Shown: positions 26,274 through 31,394 of the stretch, in pieces | How positions within the stretch are numbered: position 1 is the first letter of the stretch | Layout of the letters: every line of letters begins with the position of its first letter | Source: Planctomycetaceae bacterium | GTDB taxonomy: Bacteria; Planctomycetota; Planctomycetia; Pirellulales; Pirellulaceae | NCBI GenBank assembly: GCA_018658605.1 | Contig: JABHUV010000398.1 | Coordinates: 1 to 31,394 of the forward strand | Length of the DNA stretch: 31,394 nucleotides | Direction of reading: 5' to 3' | Position numbers and translations under genes: made by a program | Notes under the pieces: generated by a model | Databases searched by the model: none | What the model was told of the DNA's origin: nothing | What the model saw: only the letters and a program-made list of their open reading frames with translations

Positions 26274-27224
26274 ATGCACATTGAAGGTAAAACGAGCGGA
26301 GCAAATGATCCGGTAACGACGGTCGCTCGTATTTGTGGCTTGTGCAAGTTGATACGTCCCCACCAGTGGGTCAAGAACTTAGTACTGATATTACCCGCAG
26401 TACTAGCTTACAAGCTGTTTACGGGTGACATTTGGCAGCAACTTGTATGGGCGTTTGTGAGTCTCAGTTTGTCTGCTTCGGCTGTCTACGTTTTAAATGA
26501 TCGCATGGATTATCTGGCAGATCGCGAACACCCGAAGAAAAAACAACGTGGCTTTGCGAGTTCATTGGTGCCATTGTCATGGGCCCCGGCGACTGTGGCT
26601 ATGCTGAGCATCAGCGGGTCGTTGATCGCTTGGTTCTTTTTACCTCTCTCGTTCTTATATGGTTTGTTGCTCTATCTATTGGTAACGACGCTCTATACAT
26701 TTTGGCTGAAACGGTTGATTATTGTTGATGTCCTAGTGTTGGGCGGTTTGTATACACTGCGAATCATCATCGGTGGCCTGGCAACGGACATTACAGTAAG
26801 TACTTGGCTATTGGCATTTTCGATGTTTGTGTTTTCCAGCATGGCATTTGGGAAACGATACAGCGAGTTGTTAAAAAACCAAAAAATTGCTACTGAACAA
26901 GATGCCTCGCTAAAACGCCGAGGCTATCAGGTTAATGATTTGGCGTTCGTGCAGACACTGGGTATCTGCACAGGCATGATGTCTGTATTGGTGCTGTCGC
27001 TATACGTGGACTCGACTGCTGCGAATAAATATTACGAATACCCTGAAGCACTTTGGGGAGTTTGTATTGCTGTGTTTTATTGGATATGCAATTTTTGGCT
27101 GATGGCACACCGTGGTCGCATGAATGAAGACATTGTGAAATTTGTTTTCTTGGATTGGTCAACGTTAGTTGGTGCCGTCATCGTTATTGCCTGCAGTGTA
27201 ATCGCAATATGGCCCTTTGGTTAA
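26274..27224 (+). CDS. UbiA-family phosphoribosyltransferase, decaprenyl-phosphate phosphoribosyltransferase-like (Rv3806c type)
   Basis: A multi-pass UbiA-superfamily membrane enzyme that in mycobacteria adds 5-phosphoribose from PRPP to decaprenyl phosphate. The family motif reads VYVLNDRMDYLADREHP: N75, D76, D79, D83, H86, P87, the same NDxxDxxxDREHP pattern as in the mycobacterial enzyme. The opening IRPHQWVKNLVLILPAVLAY (28-47) also matches IRPRQWVKNVLVLAAPLA, and GKRYSELL mirrors GKRYAEL. Length 316 is close to 302 for Rv3806c. ATG at 26274, no strong binding site. DprE1-like gene begins one base after the TAA stop, so translational coupling is likely. Identification of the sub-family is good; acceptor chain length in this organism is unknown. 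Confidence 0.88.
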   Translation: MHIEGKTSGANDPVTTVARICGLCKLIRPHQWVKNLVLILPAVLAYKLFTGDIWQQLVWAFVSLSLSASAVYVLNDRMDYLADREHPKKKQRGFASSLVPLSWAPATVAMLSISGSLIAWFFLPLSFLYGLLLYLLVTTLYTFWLKRLIIVDVLVLGGLYTLRIIIGGLATDITVSTWLLAFSMFVFSSMAFGKRYSELLKNQKIATEQDASLKRRGYQVNDLAFVQTLGICTGMMSVLVLSLYVDSTAANKYYEYPEALWGVCIAVFYWICNFWLMAHRGRMNEDIVKFVFLDWSTLVGAVIVIACSVIAIWPFG

Positions 27225-27225
27225 G

Positions 27226-28650
27226 ATGACGGGGTGCTTGACCATGAATGACCATCACGACAAATCGTTAGAAGCTGTGAATGCAAACTCTGCTCCGGCA
27301 AAAGAACTGCTCGCGGGATGGGGTAATGTAAATCCACGACGCGCGACGTTGTTGCCAGTCTTTAATACTGCGAATCTGACAAGAGTTGTATCTAGCAGTG
27401 AGCAAGTCGGTGGAGCAATTGCGCGGGGCCTAGGCCGTAGTTATGGTGACTCCGCCGTCAATTATGAAGGCCTTGTCCTATCACAGATTTCGCGGAATCG
27501 AATGTTGCGTTTTGATTCTGAAGCGGGGTTGCTGACTTGCGAAGCGGGAGTCTCCTTAGCCGACATTATCCAGTGCTTATTGCCGCGTGGTTGGTTTTTA
27601 CCCACCACTCCCGGTACAAAATTTGTCACTGTGGGAGGGGCAATTGCCGCTGATGTCCATGGAAAGAATCACCACACCGATGGCAGCTGGGGAACCTTCG
27701 TCACGCGCTTTAGTCTATTGACGGCGACTGGTGAAATTGTGGAGTGTTCGCGAGAGGAAAATAGTAAACTATTCCGGGCAACACTGGGCGGTATGGGGTT
27801 AACAGGAATTGTAATTGATGCCACGATTCAGTTGACGAAAGTAACCACGGCATTTGTCAATCGACATCAGCAACGTGCTAGGAATTTGGACGAAGCATTA
27901 GATATGTTTATGGAGACGGATAATCACTATAGGTACAGCGTAGCATGGATTGATTGCTTGAGCCGTGGTGCCAAAATGGGACGTAGCGTCTTGATGTTGG
28001 CCAACGATGCGTGTCCGGAACAAGTCGCTAGTGGGCAGCGTCAGGGTCCTTTCTTTCAGCCTCGCCGTACATCGCGAAAGATCCCATTTAATTTCCCAGC
28101 ACTCACATTAAATAAGTGGTCGATTAAGGCCTTCAATGGTTTGTACTACCGAACACATGGTACGGGTGACGCTGTGGTCGATTACGATAGTTTTTTCTAT
28201 CCGCTTGACAGCATTGGTCACTGGAACCGCATTTACGGACGGCGCGGTTTTGTACAATACCAAGCGTTATTGCCGGCAGCATCCTCGCGAAGGGGTATGC
28301 GAGAATTGATGGAAGCGATCACCGAGTCTGGGCAGGGATCGTTTTTGGCAGTATTGAAGAGCAGTGGGCCACAGGGAATTGGTACTTTGTCTTATTTGTT
28401 TTCTGGTCATACGTTAGCACTGGATTTCCCCTATCGCGGTCAAAAGACCGAGCAACTATGTGCTAAACTCGACCAGATTTTGTTAGAACATGGCGGTCGC
28501 GTTTATCTTGCGAAAGATTCGTTAGTAGAACAAGCGACGTTTGAGGCAATGTATCCGACGCTTGATGAGTTCAAGGAAATCAAAGCGCAGTGGGATCCAC
28601 AGCAGGTTTTTCGTTCAACGCAGTCCGATCGACTCGGAATTACTGGTTAA
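27226..28650 (+). CDS. dprE1: DprE1-like FAD-dependent oxidoreductase
   Basis: Mycobacterial DprE1 oxidises decaprenylphosphoryl-ribose to the 2-keto intermediate on the way to decaprenylphosphoryl-arabinose. Matches to the recalled DprE1 sequence run along the length: IARGLGRSYGD (FAD site, 65-75), PGTKFVTVGGAIA, DVHGKNHH with H145 (DprE1 H132), GLTGIVIDATI, FFYPLDSIGHWNRIYG, and VYLAKDS with K430 (DprE1 K418). The C-terminal MYPTLDEF and DPQQVF also match. Length 474 against 461. The residue at the inhibitor-reactive Cys387 of DprE1 is Ala398 here (TLALDFP against NICVDFP). Start: ATG 27226, one base after the UbiA-like stop; the ATG at 27244 is equally possible. It belongs to the three-gene run 26274-30685. 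Confidence 0.92.
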   Translation: MTGCLTMNDHHDKSLEAVNANSAPAKELLAGWGNVNPRRATLLPVFNTANLTRVVSSSEQVGGAIARGLGRSYGDSAVNYEGLVLSQISRNRMLRFDSEAGLLTCEAGVSLADIIQCLLPRGWFLPTTPGTKFVTVGGAIAADVHGKNHHTDGSWGTFVTRFSLLTATGEIVECSREENSKLFRATLGGMGLTGIVIDATIQLTKVTTAFVNRHQQRARNLDEALDMFMETDNHYRYSVAWIDCLSRGAKMGRSVLMLANDACPEQVASGQRQGPFFQPRRTSRKIPFNFPALTLNKWSIKAFNGLYYRTHGTGDAVVDYDSFFYPLDSIGHWNRIYGRRGFVQYQALLPAASSRRGMRELMEAITESGQGSFLAVLKSSGPQGIGTLSYLFSGHTLALDFPYRGQKTEQLCAKLDQILLEHGGRVYLAKDSLVEQATFEAMYPTLDEFKEIKAQWDPQQVFRSTQSDRLGITG

Positions 28651-28675
28651 TAGCGAATTAAGGTAAACAGAATTT

Positions 28676-30685
28676 ATGGCACGACGCACGACATTTTCAC
28701 AGCGTAGTTCTGAGAAAACGAAACCCGCTGCGCCCCGGATTTGGCTACCAGTGCCTAAACGCAAGTCGCGGATTATGGTTTCTATTATGCTGGGCACCTT
28801 GGTCGCCGCGATTGCGCTAAAGTCTTACGAAACACCGCGAGTCGAAGCTGGTCAAATCATTAAAGACAATGTAGTGGCCGTGGGAATTGACGACGCGAAT
28901 ATCTTTTTCACCTACGCTCGTAATATCGCACACGGTCACGGCGCGGTTTATAACGTGGGTGGAGAGCGTGTGGAGGGGTTTTCATCTCCGTTGTTCACAC
29001 TCTTGTGTGCAGGTGTTTTGTTGTTTACCGATCATGTGGAAATCGCGGTGTTGTTACTTAACACAGCGCTGCTGGTCGTCGTGTTAATCGCGGTACAGGA
29101 ATTTCTGCATACGACGCTTTGTATTGATGGTTCTCAGGTTGCTACGGTCGAGCAACCTGAAGATCGAATCACTGCGCGGCAATACGCATTTCTGAATTGG
29201 TCAACAAGTTTGTTGTTGTGGGCTTGGATATTAGGTAGTCCGCAATATGTCATTTGGACGACCATTACGTTAATGGATGTGGGGCTGTGGGCCACCGTGT
29301 TTGTAGTAGGCACGTTGCAGGTTGTCAAAGCAACGCAATATCAGCCTCAGCGCATGTCACAAGATTGGCGCGTCATGGTTTGTATTGCGTTGATGTTATG
29401 CACGCGATCCGAGGGTCTGTACTTTTGCTTAGTTTGGATTTTAATTCTGGGATGGGTTCGTCGAAGGCGGGTTGCACCCGCAGCAGGCAAGGTGCAGGCT
29501 TATTTGGTAAGTGTGGCGGGACCGCTGCTGGCATATTGCTTGATTAACGCGGTGGTGATTGGCGGACGATATCTCTATTTTGGCTATCCATTTCCCAATA
29601 CATATTATGCCAAAGTATCACCTGAGTTGTTTTACAATTTGAAGTTGGGATTAGGGTACGCACTGTTGTTTGTGGTAGCTCAGCCGTGGGTTATCCCTGT
29701 GGTATTAATAGTTCTGTGGTGGAGTGTGCGGTTGGTACGTGGTCAGGGTTACGATGAAACAGGGGCGTGGTATTTGTCCCCGCCGGCGATGACAACGGCA
29801 AGTTTAGCAGCGATTGGTTTGTTAGCGCTGGCCTGTCCGGTTTTGACTGGGGGGGATCATTTTGAATATGGGAGGTTCTTCCAGCCGATGTGGCCTGTGC
29901 TTGGTCTTGTTGGTGTAGTGACGTATCGCAGTTTGTCATTGAGACGACGTTTTGCGAGTGCTTTAGCTTCGTGGCGGATTGTCTTTTTAGTGGTTTTGCT
30001 GAGCGGTACCATTTTGTTTGCGCAACAACCGACGTGGCTTAATATGTTGCAAACGCGAGGTCATAACACTCAGATGCGACATGACTTTAGATTGGCTATA
30101 CGTGGACGGGCATTAGGCGATTTGTTAAACGAGTTTATGCAGCGGATTGAAATTAACGCTGACGTGCCAAAGAATATGGATCTCTTAGGTCAGATATCAG
30201 GTGCAGATTCACCGGCACCGATGTCATTGGGTACGCTGACTACCGGCGGAGTAGGATATACCTATGTGGGTAGGAAATTTGACATGTTGGGCCTTAATAA
30301 CGTATCGATGGCTCACAGTGCAGGTGACCGTCGCGGCAACAAGAATCATGCGGCATTCAATAAAAATACGTTTTTCGAGTTGATGCCGGATATGTTTGCC
30401 GCACAATTTTTCGCTGGTGATGATCAGGTACCCGAGCACGCCGCGAACATATTTCCCTTTAACTTTAGTTTCTGGCAGGCGTCATTACGGCATCTGGATC
30501 AAGATCGACGATTTGTGGATGCCTATACGGCAGTCGTAATTACATTGTTTGTCCAAGATGCAATCACAAAAAGACAATCAACTCGTGTCATTACAGCGTG
30601 GATGCGCAAAGAAGTGCTTGCTAATATCAAATTGCGAACAAGGAGTTACCGAATTGAGTTTATCGCGAACCAACTGGGTGAATGA
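28676..30685 (+). CDS. GT-C family polytopic glycosyltransferase, AftB-like
   Basis: 669 residues, about 10 hydrophobic segments (first at 33-48) and a large C-terminal soluble part. The first periplasmic loop reads GIDDANIFFTYARNIAHGHG followed by VYNVGGERVEGFSSPLF (D72-D73 in IDDANIFF), matching the IADDGLIVLRTVRNLLAGNG...NQGERVE start of mycobacterial AftB, and the wider GT-C pattern DDAxIxxRYAxNLxxGxGxVxNxGExVEGYTSPL. The C-terminus has VGRKFDMLGLNNVSMAHS, like the VIDQIGLVNP/DMLGL blocks of that superfamily. It would use a lipid-linked sugar, plausibly the polyprenyl-phosphate arabinose made by the two genes upstream, on the periplasmic side. Because the motif is shared by many GT-C enzymes, arabinosyl specificity rests on context. 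ATG at 28676, 25 bases after the DprE1-like stop. Confidence 0.82.
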   Translation: MARRTTFSQRSSEKTKPAAPRIWLPVPKRKSRIMVSIMLGTLVAAIALKSYETPRVEAGQIIKDNVVAVGIDDANIFFTYARNIAHGHGAVYNVGGERVEGFSSPLFTLLCAGVLLFTDHVEIAVLLLNTALLVVVLIAVQEFLHTTLCIDGSQVATVEQPEDRITARQYAFLNWSTSLLLWAWILGSPQYVIWTTITLMDVGLWATVFVVGTLQVVKATQYQPQRMSQDWRVMVCIALMLCTRSEGLYFCLVWILILGWVRRRRVAPAAGKVQAYLVSVAGPLLAYCLINAVVIGGRYLYFGYPFPNTYYAKVSPELFYNLKLGLGYALLFVVAQPWVIPVVLIVLWWSVRLVRGQGYDETGAWYLSPPAMTTASLAAIGLLALACPVLTGGDHFEYGRFFQPMWPVLGLVGVVTYRSLSLRRRFASALASWRIVFLVVLLSGTILFAQQPTWLNMLQTRGHNTQMRHDFRLAIRGRALGDLLNEFMQRIEINADVPKNMDLLGQISGADSPAPMSLGTLTTGGVGYTYVGRKFDMLGLNNVSMAHSAGDRRGNKNHAAFNKNTFFELMPDMFAAQFFAGDDQVPEHAANIFPFNFSFWQASLRHLDQDRRFVDAYTAVVITLFVQDAITKRQSTRVITAWMRKEVLANIKLRTRSYRIEFIANQLGE

Positions 30686-30697
30686 TCTGAGAGATTC

Positions 30698-31394
30698 TCA
30701 GTTGTTAGCCACCGCCGCAGGTGGCACCCCGAGGCTTTTGCCGCCGTCGATGGCGATATTGGATCCAGTCACCATGAGCGATACATCGCTAGCTAAGTAA
30801 AGTACAGCAGCCGCAATTTCGTCGACATGAATCATCCGACCTGCTGCTCGTGCTATTGGGCTGGCATTGACAGTCGCTTGGTAGGCAGCCGCCGGGTCGC
30901 CGGTTGCTTGGAGCCCTTGATCCATCATGACGGTTTCACCGACTGGGCCGGGGCAGACAGCGTTGACTCGTATTTGATTCGAGCTATGGCATAACGCTAA
31001 ACTACGCGTCAGCGCAATTAATGCTCCTTTACTCGTCGAGTATACGGGATCGTGAGCTCGTGGCAGCAGTCCGGCATTGCTTGAAATGTTAATGATCGAC
31101 CCGCCATTACTCATGTAACTAATGGCATGTTTGCTACAAAGAAACGGCCCTTTCACATTAACGCCCATGCAAAAATCCCAATCTTCTTCGCTAACATTAG
31201 GGATTTGTTTGACCATCCCGACACCTGCATTGTTGACGAGGATATCGATTTTTCCTGAATGGGTCGCAGCCAATTCAATCAAGCGAATGACATCTTGTTC
31301 GACAGTAACGTCACATTTTGTCGTAGTGATGTTGAGTTCAGTGAAGGTTGTATCATCGTCAGGCGTAGGTGCAATATCACCACCGAATACTTTA
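30698..31394 (-). CDS. Classical short-chain dehydrogenase/reductase (5' end outside window)
   Basis: The frame runs unbroken off the right edge, so the N-terminal TGxxxGxG nucleotide motif is not visible; the TTG at 31280-31282 is an internal codon. Visible: a segment KCDVTVEQDVIRLIELAA, then KIDILVNNAGVGMVKQIPN, SIINISSNAGLL, the catalytic YSTSK (Y and K), VNAVCPGPV, and the ending VTGSNIAIDGGKS. This is the FabG-like classical type. A Rossmann-type cofactor, probably NAD(P), is expected. It is convergent with the glycosyltransferase, separated by only 12 bases, so it is not part of that operon. It differs from DprE2, which lacks the TGSxxxIDGG ending. Substrate unknown; it may belong with genes beyond the window. 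Confidence 0.93.
   Translation of the reverse strand, partial: KVFGGDIAPTPDDDTTFTELNITTTKCDVTVEQDVIRLIELAATHSGKIDILVNNAGVGMVKQIPNVSEEDWDFCMGVNVKGPFLCSKHAISYMSNGGSIINISSNAGLLPRAHDPVYSTSKGALIALTRSLALCHSSNQIRVNAVCPGPVGETVMMDQGLQATGDPAAAYQATVNASPIARAAGRMIHVDEIAAAVLYLASDVSLMVTGSNIAIDGGKSLGVPPAAVANN

Noticed and set aside
30688..30700. Short hairpin TGAGA-GAT-TCTCA between the two convergent stops
   Set aside because: The 5-bp stem lacks a T-run and overlaps the SDR stop codon, so it is too weak to call a terminator.
30698..31394. Edge SDR as the missing DprE2
   Set aside because: It is convergent with the cluster and has the classical FabG-like YxxxK and TGSxxxIDGG ending, which DprE2 lacks.

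Overview
This window most likely comes from a planctomycete of the Pirellulales type with moderate GC. The best phylum marker is the secreted protein at 22650-23603, which looks like the planctomycete family TIGR03009. Supporting signs are the secreted PQQ-like beta-propeller at 6674-7921, a DUF1844 gene directly before a short UvrC, and a floA/nfeD operon. A KDO-activating enzyme (kdsB) points to a diderm envelope with LPS. No insertion sequence, phage gene, CRISPR array or integration site was seen. Coding density is high and no gap exceeds 300 bases. The largest gap is the 243 bases at 6431-6673, which holds a small palindrome and a bulged hairpin.

Layout. 1-1954 (+): the 3' part of a repeat-bearing DUF1844 protein, then a UvrC that lacks the usual C-terminal helix-hairpin-helix domain. 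2027-6430 (-): an SLC13-type transporter, kdsB and pyrG; PyrG makes the CTP that KdsB consumes. 6674-7921 (+): a secreted beta-propeller. 8062-8135 (+): a CAT-anticodon tRNA that resembles tRNA-Ile2. 8209-12899 (+): psd, pssA, a DedA-family membrane protein and a YjhG/YagF-type xylonate dehydratase, i.e. phosphatidylethanolamine synthesis followed by a sugar-acid dehydratase whose start overlaps the DedA stop. 13010-16926 (+): an exported protein with two cyanophycinase-like domains, a 29-residue basic protein of the bS22/COX24 type, and two secreted proteins (an esterase and an SMP-30-type lactonase). 16973-17893 (-): a beta-hydroxyacid dehydrogenase. 18030-23603 (-): a membrane-microdomain operon made of the TIGR03009 protein, a long NfeD, a short NfeD, flotillin-like FloA and a small hypothetical protein. 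23787-24653 (-): a family 4 uracil-DNA glycosylase. 24823-26184 (+): der.

The most interesting region is 26274-30685 (+). Three tightly packed genes encode a UbiA-family prenyltransferase like the mycobacterial decaprenyl-phosphate phosphoribosyltransferase, a DprE1-like FAD oxidoreductase, and a multi-pass GT-C glycosyltransferase with an AftB-like N-terminus. Together they look like a route from phosphoribosyl donor to polyprenyl-phosphate arabinofuranose and on to a surface glycan, which is familiar from mycobacterial arabinogalactan but unexpected here. The dedicated second enzyme, DprE2, is not among the genes seen. The SDR at the right edge is convergent and of the classical FabG-like type. 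Function throughout is inferred from sequence motifs recalled from known families; no database search was run.
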